Source of the DNA: Maylandia zebra
Lineage: Eukaryota > Chordata > Actinopteri > Cichliformes > Cichlidae
Length of the DNA stretch: 64,000 nucleotides
Direction of reading: 5' to 3'
NCBI RefSeq assembly: GCF_041146795.1
Contig: NC_135176.1
Coordinates: forward strand, 25,293,286 to 25,357,285
The notes under the pieces are model-generated. The model was not told where the DNA came from. It saw only the letters and a program-made list of their open reading frames with translations, and did no database searches. Numbering within the stretch: position 1 is the stretch's first letter; each line of letters starts with the position of its first letter. Positions 36,840 to 48,170 of this stretch are shown here, one piece after another. The translations under genes and the position numbers were made by a program.

Positions 36840-39480
36840 GGAAAGTCCGGGAAGCGGAGACTGACCGTGAAACCGAGTTGAGTGACGCCAACAGCGGCTC
36901 GCCGGGAGTTGCGCGACCGTGCCGATCCGCGGCGCTATTCTGCGCTGCGCAAACCCCTTAGCAGGCCCTGTCCTTTTTGCCCGTCTCTCCCCTCGCCTTT
37001 CTCCTGTCTGTCTCTACAAGTCTGTTTTTCTTTCTCAGCAGACCACTCCTGCCAAGATCGAGGCAGAAAAGCAAAACGCATCCTAAATCGTCCGGGTTTC
37101 CCCCTCCCTCTCAAACGGAAAGAGGAGCTCACACCAAGTGTGTGTGACGGCAGAAAGCGTACATTAATCTGACTCTTCTTTGTTCTGCTGGCTCAGAAAT
37201 GATCTTATTGGACTAAAGGGTGTATTTATTTAACATCAATAGTTGACCCACCCAATGTTTTTTTGACAGAGGAGGGGTTGCGAGTGCTTTTTTGCGGCAT
37301 GTCGGTTGTAAATGCCGTTTCTCACATCGCCACCCGGTGACTGTGGAGAGGTGTGTGTATGTGTGTGTGTGTCTTTGTGGTTGGGGGGGGGGGTATTTTT
37401 TCGTTTACACCTGAAACAATCCCCCGACCATCCTCCGTGTCCCCAGTCACACATCCTCCCCACAAATCTTCAAATCTGGAGATTTCCTCAGCCATAAAAA
37501 ACAAACACACCACGGCAGAAATCTCGTATGTCTCCCCGGCCGAGTGAGCTGCAGTTGTTTTCAGCTCTCAACCCCTCCGTGTGACAGAGAAGAAAAGCCT
37601 TCCCTTCAGACGTGCACACAAAAAGAAAAACTGGAAGCAAAGCAGCACGGTCGACGGTTAAAGTGCCATTAAATGTTGTGGTTTTTGCTGTCAAGACGTA
37701 CGTTTGGCACACACACACACACACACCAGAGGATAAGAGAGCCTCAGTCCCCCTCCTGTCGTGGCAGAAACGCTCATAAGACAGTGACTTTGGGAGGCAC
37801 AACATGTTACAGAAAATGTTACTGCCGTGACAAGACCCAAAGCAGCCTGCAGAAACCCCATCAGAGCACGGCAGAGGTGCGCTTTGTGGTTCAGTTTCTC
37901 CGTGACTGGGTGAACTTTATATCGAACATATATTAACACTTTGTGGCCTGTTTTTTTTCCCTCCTCTCAGGCTGGAGGACTCCATTTTGAAGGGACCGGG
38001 TGTGCAGCCAGAGAGACTACACAGCAACTCGTCTCAGGAAAGGAAACCCTTCTGTTTTTCCGGGTAGACTGCTGCACCATTTCACAGCCTCTCAGACGTG
38101 GTGGTGGACATTTTTGTTGATTTATTTATTTTTATTACTACTCGTCTTATCTCCAGGAGCATGTGAGCTTGCCCTCACATGCGGGGGTTGTGGTGGTGGT
38201 GGTGATGAAGAAGATGTCAGTTGTTGGCACAAGTTTGGCATATGGCATGTCATTGATGAAGGCAGCCCGCTTTGGGTTAATAATTGATGCTTGTAATTAA
38301 GAAGAGGGGCGGGGCGATTTTTTCTGAAGGTGTCGCGTGGTCGTCCGGTGCATTTTTTTGTTTTGTTTTGTTATGGGGTTTTTTGATGGCTGACAGCTCA
38401 GATTTTTCTCCTCTCTTTGTGTCTTTTTATATATCTTTTTTATTAAGGAGAAATTTACGGCCCCCTTCTGTGCTCCATGCTTTGGACCGGCTGGGGAGGG
38501 AGGCAGTGGTGACGACTGGCAGTGCGCACAGTAGAGATACTGACTTTCAAGGGGCAAGGCAGAGTCTGCGGGCAGGAAATAACCATGCAACAGAGCAAAC
38601 ATCCATAGACTGAGGAGGTGAGGGGGGATTATAAAGTTGTAGTTATAACAAAGCAAAGGGGGAGTGTCGCTGGAGGAGCACAACACGCCTGAATTTCTAT
38701 TCCGGGGGCCGCTGGACCAGGCTTTTTAGCGCATGTTGAGAGGAGGAGGAGGGAGGAGGAGGAGGTGGAGGGAGGCTGTGGAGGGGGGGTAGAGAGTGAG
38801 TACGTTTCACAGGATCCAGGCCTAGTAGTATTGCCGCTGGGACTCTCCTCATCCGCTTTCAAAAAATTGGAAATTGACACATTTAAACGCCAAAATGAGC
38901 GGGGCGGGGGTCATTTTTGCGCTGGCCGACAGTGGAATGGTAAGATTCTCGCGACACATCCCGTGTCATGTGGCGTTTTCTGCGTGATTTTGCTGTTTGA
39001 TGCACATAGCCTGCATCTGTCGGAGGGAAGCCCGTGGAAGTGTGTGTGAGTGTGTGTGTTCGTGAACTTGTTGTGTGTGTCGTGGTCTTCGCATGTTATG
39101 TATGTATGTGTCTTGTCTCTCGTGCATTCACTGAGCCACTGGAGAGCAGCGAACGACACGACACACACACACACACACATGCAGCTGCACACAGACATAC
39201 AAAAACACACAGATATATGTAGATGCAAACGCGCACACGCCTTTTGGGCACGCGCACGAACGGGTCCATTTTAATTCGCGTTTTCAGCGCCGGCGCGTGA
39301 ACGCGGGCTTGATTTTCTTTTTTATTAATTATTTTTCCCCCCAACACGACGGGATGTGATAATGTCACCGGGTTTATTGATACTGTAGCCATGCGTGCGA
39401 GTTTACAGGCTGACCTTATCGCGCTTGATGTCATTTTCATCATATCGCGATAACATTCCTAAAAGGATTTTGCAGCTCGA
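36840..39480 (+). promoter_or_regulatory. nsd1: GC/CpG-rich promoter-like zone upstream of nsd1
   Basis: CpG-dense patches occur at 36,840-36,960 and at about 38,880-39,480 (for example AACGCGGGCTTG, CGCCGGCGCGTGAACG), in contrast to the AT-rich DNA on the left. Vertebrate housekeeping chromatin genes usually start in such zones. The zone also has purine-rich GGA repeats (38,735-38,775), short CA tracts and G homopolymers. No TATA box was identified. A strong acceptor-like site (pyrimidine tract then CAG) at 37,970 leaves room for an extra 5' exon. Confidence 0.55.
38700..38939 (+). other. nsd1: Predicted nsd1 exon 1 (5' untranslated)
   Basis: The donor AATG|GTAAGA after 38,939 matches the splice consensus and is the best one in the GC-rich zone. 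The next exon on the plus strand begins after a pyrimidine tract and CAG at 39,914. A non-coding first exon followed by an exon holding the start codon is the known layout of vertebrate NSD1. The 5' boundary is arbitrary because no transcription start can be read from sequence. Confidence 0.45.
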
Positions 39481-39935
39481 CGGCGGTGTTTGCGCAGAAT
39501 CCCCTCTTACAATGACACGTTATTATTTCGACCTTCCCGTCGTCAGTGAGTCTGTTTACGTTTTTTTTTGTTTTTTTTTCCCAAATTTTGACACCACGGG
39601 AAGGCAGGCTGTGTTGTCTTTTGCGGATCTCGCCTCTGTGAGCTGTGCCCTTTCTCTGCCACTTTTTTTTTCAAATATCTCATTACTCATTACTGCTTGG
39701 GATAACTTCAGATAAGCTCTTAAGACGTTTAAGTGACTGAAAGATGTGCCGAAACAAAATTTTAAAAAATGTCACAAATAAATCAAAGAAAATAACAGCC
39801 TTGAAGAATCAGAATGGATTTTAATGTACAAGGCATCTCCCAAAGTCTTTATGTTTTGGTTTTCCATTTAATGAAAGAAGGCCCTTCATTGATTATTTTG
39901 TCTTCATGTTTCAGGGAGGAGTCATGCCAGCATGA
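38895..39935 (+). promoter_or_regulatory. nsd1: Predicted upstream ORF overlapping the nsd1 start codon
   Basis: If exon 1 (ending 38,939) joins exon 2 (39,915), the ATG at 38,895 opens 15 codons in exon 1 and 6 in exon 2. It closes at TGA 39,933-39,935. That stop overlaps the nsd1 ATG at 39,932 as ATGA. Both ATGs have A at -3. The ATGs at 38,937 and 39,924 are in the same short frame. This would make translation of nsd1 depend on leaky scanning or reinitiation. It rests on the inferred splice. Confidence 0.45.
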
Positions 39936-40819
39936 GTGGGCCTTACACAGGCCCAGGAAGGGAGAGTCATCAGACCAGCTGCCCTTTGACCCCTGGGTGT
40001 GACCTCACCGTCCTCTCCTGCCCCTCCAGACGCCAGGATCACAGGCTTGGGCTAACCATGTCAGGAGGCACCTCCTCACTCAAACATGCTTCCTCTATCT
40101 ATGGGTTCACGACGCAAAGGGACCACTCCTCCTCCTCCTCCTCCTCATCTTCGTACAGTCCTCTCAGGAGGCTCCAGCATCTCACCACCATGGTGAGCCA
40201 GCCTGACCTGGTCTTGCCGCTGCGGGAGCCAGAGAGGGGATGGGAGTGGGGGACACATAAGAAGAATAGGGAGAATATGGAGAGGGACTCCTGGGCTGAT
40301 TGCACTGGCAGGGATCACTCTGGAACCCAGGTTACAAGCCGAGAGGCAACCGTTGTTAACATTGCTTCCAAAAAGAAACAACCTGAGGTCCAGACGGGAA
40401 GTAGAGACACACCGGCGCCTAATTATACTGATTCTGTCACTTCGGAGAAAAAGACAGAAAACTGTTTCTCCGGCCCACCCAGTCCGGCCTTCTCCCTCGA
40501 CAGTAACAGTCCCTTTGCGAACAACTTACTCCACTTTGAATCCTCTTTGTTTGAGGATGACGACAATGACATGGAGCGGAGGACCGTGCCAGCTCTCAGT
40601 GGCATTCAGGAGAAACGGGAGAAGGTGGGGAATGTACTTCAGTCCGCCTCCGGAGACGTAAACTTGCACTCCAAAGACTCTTCTCTGACGACAGCCAAAG
40701 TCGTCACCCGCTCCCAGTCCTCCGGTCAGCGCAGGAGATACTGGGATGGCTCAGAGGACGAGTGGGACAGCGACACCGAGTTACTGCTATTTGAGGATAG
40801 CCCCTCAAGGCATTCAATG
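39915..40819 (+). CDS. nsd1: nsd1 exon 2, N-terminal region with start codon
   Basis: Codes residues 1-296 from the ATG at 39,932. That start is chosen because the distance to the conserved SPLRRLQ motif (residue 76 here) is close to that in mammalian NSD1 (about 70), and the earlier ATG at 39,924 stops after three codons. The exon is Ser-rich: a (CTC)n run at about 40,128-40,150 encodes nine to ten serines at residues 66-75. Further on are LHFESSLFEDDDNDME (similar to the acidic block of human NSD1) and an acidic EDEWDSDTELLLFEDS stretch. No folded domain is visible; disordered is likely. The donor is placed at 40,819 (ATG|GCAAGT, a GC donor) because it is the best site that keeps phase 0 with exon 3. 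Canonical but less likely alternatives are after 40,624 and 40,882. Confidence 0.75.
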
Positions 40820-41949
40820 GCAAGTTTTTCCCCTTCTAAGTTATCTCGTCATGAAACAGCAGCAGTTCAGAGGTTTTTAGAAGTAGCAACGGCTTTTGGG
40901 TCTAGCCAAAGGATTGCTGGCATTCACCTGGCTGGGAAATACTTTCTCCGGAGCTGGATTACAAAACTTTTTCCACACACAAACCTTGACCATGACATGC
41001 AGTGGCTCACTGCTTGTAACCTGTCATAACAAATCACTGGTTATTTTAAATGCTGGCCTGATGCAGACAAACGCACAGCTCCACGGCTGTTGCCCTGCCT
41101 TTAACAAACCGCAGCTGTCTGTTTTTAAAAAGCAGCAAAGGATAATTTTCACCTCCGCCATAGGTGTTCAAGCTGAGGGCAGAACTGAAGGGAGGGCGTG
41201 GAGGGTGAAATATGATGCCAGCGGTGCCGATGGCTTACTGACGGCATGCTTAGCTACAGGGCCTGCAGTTTGAGCTGTAGCAGAGGACACACAACAAAGG
41301 CTATGGAGGCAAATTACTCAAAAGCTCTTATTTAGTTTTTGTTGCGATTTATAGTAAAAAGTGACAGTTCTTTTACAAATCCGATTTTAAAATACTCCTT
41401 AAAACTGCAGAACCTTTCTAAGAAGTTGCCTTTACCATCTCAGCAGTCCAGTTGTACTCATCAGTATCAGTGTGAATTTTACATACTTCTACGATGCATA
41501 TTTCCAAAGTGCTAAACAAACACTGAATAAATAGTCCACAGTTAACCCACTAAATCCCCGGTACCATTATAACCATCCTATAAAGCACACGATTGACTGT
41601 AGGTACCAGTTATCCTAAAATCTATGACAAAATGTCAAATTTCATATTCATATTAATATTAACTTTACTGTTTGCACTGTTTTACATGTTTTTATGATGG
41701 AAAGCCTCTGTGGGCTGCCTTCTTTAGGACACCGATAGGCTCACATAACAATCGATATAAATACAACACAGCGGATGTTTTCACTCAGTACAGTATATTT
41801 AAAGTAGGATACAAACAAAGTCCATACCATCCTTTCACATGCACAAGTTCAAAAGCATGACCACAAAATCCATTTGAAGGCACCGTCTGACCATCAACCA
41901 GCATCTGGACCCTGAAACTGAAGCATCTAAATGAAATGCAGGCGTCATT

Positions 41950-42136
41950 CAAGGAGGTTCCTTCCTGCTATAAGGGAGTTTTTTCTTCCCACTGTCGCCA
42001 AGTGCCTGCTGATAGGGGGTTGTCTGACTTTTGGTGTTTTCTCTCTGTTATTCTAGCATCTTTACCTTTAGAGTATAAAGCACCACGAAAACAGCTATTG
42101 TTGTCATTTGGTGCTTTATAAATAAAATGTTATTTA
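41950..42136 (+). mobile_element. LINE/SINE 3'-tail repeat, copy 2
   Basis: Ordered words GGAGGTTCCTTCCTGC, TTCTTCCCACTGTCGCCAAG, ATCTTTACCTTTAGAGTATA and TTTGGTGCTTTATAAATAAA match the copy at 3,800-4,010. Confidence 0.75.
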
Positions 42137-42789
42137 ATTCCTACAGTGACCTATCAGAATGTCTTAAAAACCCATAAAAGCTTTTTGTTTGTAGACATGA
42201 TGGGACATTGATGGCAGCCTCACAGGAAAGCCGTGTTCGTGAAAAATTCAGTTTAGTTTCCTGTAGTTTAAAGAGTTTTCCTCAACTCAAAGGAGGTATT
42301 TGAATTAAATAAATTATATAGTACATCATGTGTTGTTACCTTTAGAAGTGCTGGTAAAAGGATTAAAAGGCTACTTTGGACAGAGCTGGGCTAGCTGTTA
42401 TCAGTAGGCTTAGCTCTCATGTCCTGGCTTTACCCCTGTGAAACTGTGTCAGACATGTTGGATGGTTATTTAACTAATAAAATATTTGGCTAGTTGTAGT
42501 TATGGTATCTTAACCTTTTAGTAAAGTGACAATCTTAGGGGTTTTCATTTAAGTAGCAGTGGTTATTGAGCCTCTGAAGCTATTCCCATATTTTATATAT
42601 TTGCAGCGATGTGAACTAGGTGTCAACAAAAACAAATAAACAAAAAATGCCATATTGAGTTCATGCTAATTTAAGCCAAGCCAAATCCTTCAGCTTCAAA
42701 TTAAAAGCATTTAACGGTTAAAAAACACATGATGTCAATGAGTTGAGCTTTTAAAGTGGTCACTTTCTGCATTTCAGAAGAAACATTGG

Positions 42790-43285
42790 AGTATTTTGAA
42801 ATTGAGATGCCATATCCATCTGCGGTGGTGAAGAGAGAGCTGAGTGTGAAAGCAATGCTGTTCATTTACTGGTCAGTTGTCGTTCCTACCCTTATTTACG
42901 CCCATCAGGTCAGGGTAATGACCGGAAGGCTGAGATCCCGGATTCAAGTGATGGGAATGAGTTTCCTCCAAACAATGTCTGGGCTTAACCTTAAAGATAG
43001 GGTAGGGAGTTCAGTCATTTAGGAGAAGAGCCAACAATCTGCAGCAGTGGCTTGGGTAGCTGACGAGGATCCCTTCTGGACACCTTCTAGGTGAGGCGTT
43101 CCAGTCATGTCCTAATGGGAGGAAGCCTCAAGGCAGGCCCAGGACACAGAGATTACATCTCTTGGCTGGTCTGGGAACATCTCTGTGTCACCCTGGTTGG
43201 AGACTGTGGCTGGGCACAGAGAGGGCTGAGCATCTCAGCTCATACTGATGTCCCAGATAACTTGCAGAAAATGGATGGATGTGTT
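42790..43285 (+). mobile_element. Rex3 (RTE clade) LINE 3' fragment
   Basis: Broken plus-strand frames encode VVKRELSVKAMLFIYWS, VPTLIYAH, VMTGRLRSRIQVMGMSFLQ and LNLKDRVGSSVI. These are the C-terminal part of the Rex3 ORF after the reverse transcriptase, followed near 43,100-43,210 by a degraded equivalent of 13,490-13,600. It ends with GCAGAAAATGGATGGATG. Confidence 0.8.
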
Positions 43286-43565
43286 TTGAAATATTGCAGG
43301 GAGTAATAAAACAAGAACAGCCACAATGACCACAGTGTGGTTGGTTATCTCCACCAGGTAACCAAGTATTACTTTCACTATTCCCTGTTGTTCAAACTCA
43401 TGCTGCATGCAGCTTAAAATCAGGTCACAGTTGGACTGCAGAATGATGGCAAAAGACAGGCTGCCTGTCAGCTTTATTCAAATGCCAGTAGTTTGTTTTT
43501 GCTGGCCAAGAAATCTGTGATCTATAGCGTAAAATCTGCATTTGCTGTTCCTACTATCACCCGCT

Positions 43566-43737
43566 GCAGTGATTCTCACACTGTGAGGTGTAGCGCCACG
43601 GCCGGATGGATGGGGATGACCAGGGGAGGGAAATATGACAAGAAATTCGATTCTTTTTCATTTTCAGTGATTTTTTTTGTTTTTTGTTTTTCTCTCTTAG
43701 TCTAAAGTATGTCATGCCAGAAAAAGGTTGAGAACTA
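43566..43737. mobile_element. hAT-type MITE
   Basis: Left end GCAGTGATTCTCACACTGTG and right end CAGAAAAAGGTTGAGAACTA are imperfect inverted copies of a Charlie-like hAT terminus (CAGTGNTTCTCAAC type). No coding capacity. Confidence 0.6.
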
Positions 43738-43832
43738 ACACCCAGGCTTTTAGATTGACACCTTAAGTGAGCTTGTCTCCAGTGCTAACAGCTTTTCTGG
43801 TCACACAGCTCTCTCTGGAGCCCATAAAGCTT

Positions 43833-43871
43833 TATGAGACTTTATAGCCATACATCCTATAAAGTCTCATA
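43833..43871. repeat. Perfect 15-bp inverted repeat (hairpin)
   Basis: TATGAGACTTTATAG, 9-base loop, CTATAAAGTCTCATA. Lies in nsd1 intron 2. Confidence 0.9.
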
Positions 43872-45434
43872 TGTGAGCACAGACTAATAAAAAAACAACT
43901 TTGCAAACATTGCAAAATACAACTAGTGACAATTTCTGAATGCTATATCATTTTATTTCACAATAATCCAAAATAAAATGCGTAGAATACTTTTTAAAGT
44001 GAAATTCTTGGTCACAGAAATGAAGAAAATAACTTTTTCATTCAACACTCATTTTGAATTGAGTAAGATATGAAAAGTTGTATCAGAAAAACAAAAATCA
44101 GTAGATGGAAGCAGAAACGTAAAGTTTAATATAGTTATATTACAGGTCTTGCAGTCTCCCGTAGCAGTCGTAGCATTAAAGTGTTAGGCTTGTATCGGAC
44201 TACTGATCATGCAATGTGGACACGGCGTCTTGGCCTTACAAGACACTCACGTGAAATGAGGCACTAATCTCATTTTTATTACCCCGAATTATTTTGTTGT
44301 GGTTATTTTTATTTATAAAAAGATTTGCATTGGTGCTTGTTGCATTTTGAATGCCTCTCGGTATATTTTAGGCTTAACCTGAATCATTAGACTCATCCGG
44401 GGCAGTAGGTCTAAAAAATGAGAAATATGCTCATGTTTTTAATTTTGTGGTACAACTTGTGATATTTGCTCAATCCAGCATAAAAGGTTGAATGATAATA
44501 GCATTTTGTTTAATTTTTGTGATAAAGAAAATCATGTTAAATAGTATTCTACATTATGTTTTGCATTATTGTGAAATGTAACTATATACAATGCAGAAAT
44601 TGTCTTTTGCAAAGTGAAGTTAGTGTGTTTTCAAATATGGGACTTTGCAGAAGTCCTTCATTTTTTTTTTTTTTTTTTTACTTTCTTTTTATTTCAACTA
44701 GCTTATACTGAGAGCTTTTTTAGTGCACCTGTCCCAAACTGCAGATACTGATTTAATTTTGTGATAAGAGAAGGGCAGTGAACATTTCAGGCTTTAATCT
44801 TTAATAATTTCTTATATATTCATGTTCAAACGTGGACTCAGATTGTAAAAAAATTATATCTATTTATAAAAAATACATGTTTTATATAAGCTAAATTATG
44901 TCTAAATTTCAAACTGTGACATTTTCAAGAAAAATCAGAGCTGATTAAGCAGAAAAAATTCAAAAAAATTGATGACTTGAGATGCAATGACCCTTTATTT
45001 TTACACAGGGTTAAATCATAGCAGCTCCCAATGTCAGCCCTCTGGTCAGGCCTGCTACATGCCAGTCATAATTCAGGCCTGCTCATGTATCTCCAAGTTC
45101 AGCCTGGTTACATTTACACAAACAATCCAGCAGCTACAATTGGTACTGGGTTTTGGTGTTTCCATGCTGAGGTTTGTGTCACGGTTTGAACTGGGCATGA
45201 TGACAAGTTAAAATTAGACCACAGAAAAGGTTTTTGGAGGCCGTGAAACTGAAACTTTTGGTTAAAATATAAAATGATAGTAAATCCTTTTCATATCTGT
45301 TTGTGTGAAATATTTGTACACTTACACAAGGTCATATTTTATCTTTGCTCTTGTCTGTTATATCTTCTGTACTGTTCTGTTAAGTGAAAATAATTCTTTT
45401 ACTTATATTTCCCTCTTCATTTTTCTGTTGTCAG

Positions 45435-45579
45435 CCTCAGAGCAGCCTCAAGAAAAAGTCTTTGCCACCTGTGAAGTTTGTTGAGGGTGAAGTCGTTTGG
45501 GCAAAGTTCAGCCGGAGACCATGGTGGCCCTGCGAGGTGATTGTTGACCCCGTACAAGGAGTCTATCACAGAGCGAAAG
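45435..45579 (+). CDS. nsd1: nsd1 exon 3, first half of PWWP domain 1
   Basis: Codes residues 297-344 plus one base. The acceptor is TTGTCAG|CCT and the donor AAAG|GTGGGC. The basic lead-in SSLKKKSLPPVKF is followed by EGEVVWAKFSRRPWWPCEVI, aligning residue by residue with the start of the first PWWP domain of NSD1. The core P325-W326-W327-P328 is intact. In NSD proteins this domain binds nucleosomal DNA and methylated H3K36 through an aromatic cage; cage residues here are W318 (inferred), W327 and others completed by exon 4. Confidence 0.92.
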
Positions 45580-47810
45580 GTGGGCCTGGAACATTGTTGA
45601 CTTACTGTGATAACCCAAGCCGGTGCTTGGTAAATGAGTAGCTTTTAATTGTTCTGTGCAATGGTTTGGTCTCTTAACTTCAGCTGGTGGTTACAGAATG
45701 AATCCGTGAGTCAATTAACGGTGATTAACAGCACATACACAGCCTGACGTTGAGGCTGTTTGAGATATATTTGATTATTTTAACTTCTTATACTGGGGTT
45801 GCCAACTTAAAGTACAGGTTGCAGTGAGTGTGGGGATTTTGGGAGAAAATTATGAGGTGTGGTAATTTGGCTACACTGCAACTATGTGCTTCAGGAGAAA
45901 ACTTTGCCACTTCTGTAAAGCCTGAACAATAATACCCTTAATAAATAGTGAAAGCCCAAATCTGCAGGTGGTGTTCTTTACAGAACAATTATACTGGTTT
46001 ATGTTTTAATGGTTTCTAAACACAGTTTAGCTAGGTTCCCCAGTCATACACGGTAGGTTAACTGGTGAATGTGACTGTGAATGATTGTCTCTCTGTTATA
46101 TGGCCTGTTTATGCCCGCCGTTCTCACAATGACGACAAAAGTGACGTCACATCAACTGGCGCCGCTGCTGTCATGTCTGTTATTACTGCCACTTGAATCA
46201 GATATCAGTGCAGGAGCTCAGACGTTCCCAGATTAAATAGAGATGAAAAGGGGGGAAAATGTCGTGACTTCTCCTCATAAACCAGCACTGATGTGGGGAT
46301 TTTGGCTGAGTGGCGACACTTATCGTTCGGGAGTAAACTGTAACAAGTGGTGATGTAAATGGGTTGGAGATATGCTGACGTTACTGTTCAAAGTGACCAA
46401 TGTGGTGAGCATAAATTGGCCATTAGTCCTATAACAAACTGGCAGCCTGTCCAGGGTATATCCCGACTCTTTCCTAGTGACAAGCGGGTTAGGCTGCAGC
46501 TACAGCCACGACCCTGAATTGGTGAAGTGGAAGAAAATTGATGGATGTACACAGAACATTATCTCCTTATGTGATGCCAGGATGATGCCTTCCTGCTTTC
46601 TCTGGACAAAATATGTGTTTTTCACATGAAGTACACTTAAAAGATTACTCTCAAATTCATGCTCTCTGACATGAAAAGACAATTGTATGTATGTGTGTAG
46701 TTCTGTACAGTTTCATAAAATGTGTTTTCAGAGTTACTAGGCTACCCGTTTCCATATCAGAGGCATTCAAGCGGCAATAATAATTGGTGAATAAAAGCAA
46801 CTGCTGTGTTTACTTACAGTAAAATAAAGATATCTGACATTATAAAGTTCAGGAATGAATTCGAGGGCTATGCGACTATGTATCGAGTGATGACTGCCTG
46901 AGGGTTTAGGGATATTGTCTTATTCTGTTATGTCCTTACTGTCCCTTACTGTAATTCTGTGTCTGGAATAATTGGTTTACAAATAATTAAAGAAGCTATC
47001 ATTGTGCCAAGTGCATGCTCTCACTTTTGGGACGCTCATATGGATCCTGCTGCCAAATGTTATCTTAAGTGACGGATGACAGTCCTTTTCTACACTATGT
47101 TATCATTGGCTAGTTTTTCTTCACCTTTCACCATTTTATCAATGATGAACTATGATTGTATGCAGCTTTCTTAAAAGCTGTCATATATTGAGAACCTAAA
47201 TGATTATGTTGGCTATGTGTTAGCCGCACATTAGTCTTTGTATACAAAGAATTGTTATTCACAAACAGTAACAATAACATTTCAAATTGCTCATTTATAG
47301 CAAATTACAATGAGTTTTTTTATTTATTTGGCGCGTTTCATTTCACGTAAACATAATGTGCCTAACATTAAAGATATAAATTAAAAACCTATGTAGGTGT
47401 CCTATGTCTTAAGGGAATAAAAACAAAAAAAACAAAGAAAAAAAGCATGATTATTGAATTTTTTTTAATGGTTCTTGGAGTGTTTTTATGATTCTAAAGT
47501 CACAGCGGGCCTCCTGCTGCGCCTGTTGCACATTTTCTTTTAATTTTACAGTACCTCCATAATCTGCAGCATATATGGTACTTTCCTTTCCCACAAAGAA
47601 GAAGTTCCATATAGAGCCATTTTTTTTCAGTTGATAGCATTGTGGTCATTTAGCAATATGTCATGCTCATAGTTCTGACATAAAGACATCATGTATTTCC
47701 ATCAGTTATGGGTTGTTAAGACTGCTGTCTTCTTATATTTTCAAGTTCCCTTTTCTTCAGGTGATGCACTGATCTGACTGGACTGAGAGTAATTTTTGTT
47801 GTTGTCTCAG
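45580..47810 (+). other. nsd1: nsd1 intron 3
   Basis: About 2.2 kb, AT-rich, with a dispersed repeat copy near 46,438-46,545. 46,130-46,350 is GC-richer and has a repeat-like texture (GACGTCACATCAACTGG), but its family is unknown. Confidence 0.6.
46438..46545 (+). repeat. Dispersed teleost repeat, copy 3
   Basis: GGCAGCCTGTCCAGGGTATA, then ACGACCCTGAATTGGTGAAG and a closing GATGGATG. A degraded relative of the copies at 1,489 and 7,372; its upstream part may start near 46,040. Confidence 0.65.
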
Positions 47811-47983
47811 AGCCTAGCGACCGGCCCTGTCGGCTCTACCATGTCAGGACGTTTGGGGAGCCCCAGGAGCTGGTTTGGGTGGAGGAAAAATCAACTCATA
47901 CTTTCCATGGAGGCTTTGAATTTGAACAGCTCCTCCTACTACGGCGGAGGGGGAAACAAAGGGAGCAGAACAGCAAATACACC
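47811..47983 (+). CDS. nsd1: nsd1 exon 4, second half of PWWP domain 1
   Basis: Two bases complete the Glu codon split with exon 3, then 57 codons (residues 345-402). The translation gives RPCRLYHVRTFGEPQELVWV, then GGFEFEQLLLLRRRGKQRE. This matches the beta-strand and C-terminal helix part of the NSD1 PWWP1 domain, including the aromatic/acidic FGEPQ-W segment and the RRRGKQ end. The acceptor is TGTCTCAG|AG and the donor ACACC|GTAAAT. The acceptor lies after a T-rich tract. Confidence 0.92.
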
Positions 47984-48170
47984 GTAAATACCATTTTATT
48001 AATAGCAGGACAACACTTGCATGCCTTGAGTTAAAAAAAGAACCTTCCTGGTAGATAACAAAGGAAAGCTTGCACGTCCAGAAATAAAAGACTTGCTAAG
48101 GCCAAACAGGTTATTTCTGTAAGCTGAAATATGCGCAAAGATTGAGGAGTCTTTGCTTATCTTTCTCTAG

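Larger units (their letters stand above)
40820..45434 (+). other. nsd1: nsd1 intron 2
   Basis: About 4.6 kb. Contains a LINE/SINE tail, a Rex3 fragment, a hAT-type MITE and a hairpin, each listed separately. The exon 2 frame stays open for another 70 codons to 41,029. The remaining DNA is AT-rich with nothing recognised. Confidence 0.7.

Noticed and set aside
36882..37172. 96-codon plus-strand frame in the GC-rich zone
   Set aside because: Arg/Pro/Ser-rich chance translation of a CpG-rich promoter-like region; the opposite strand is open as well.
38895..38939. In-frame N-terminal extension of nsd1 from exon 1
   Set aside because: The spliced frame ends at TGA 39,933-39,935, so it cannot extend the protein; it is treated as an upstream ORF instead.
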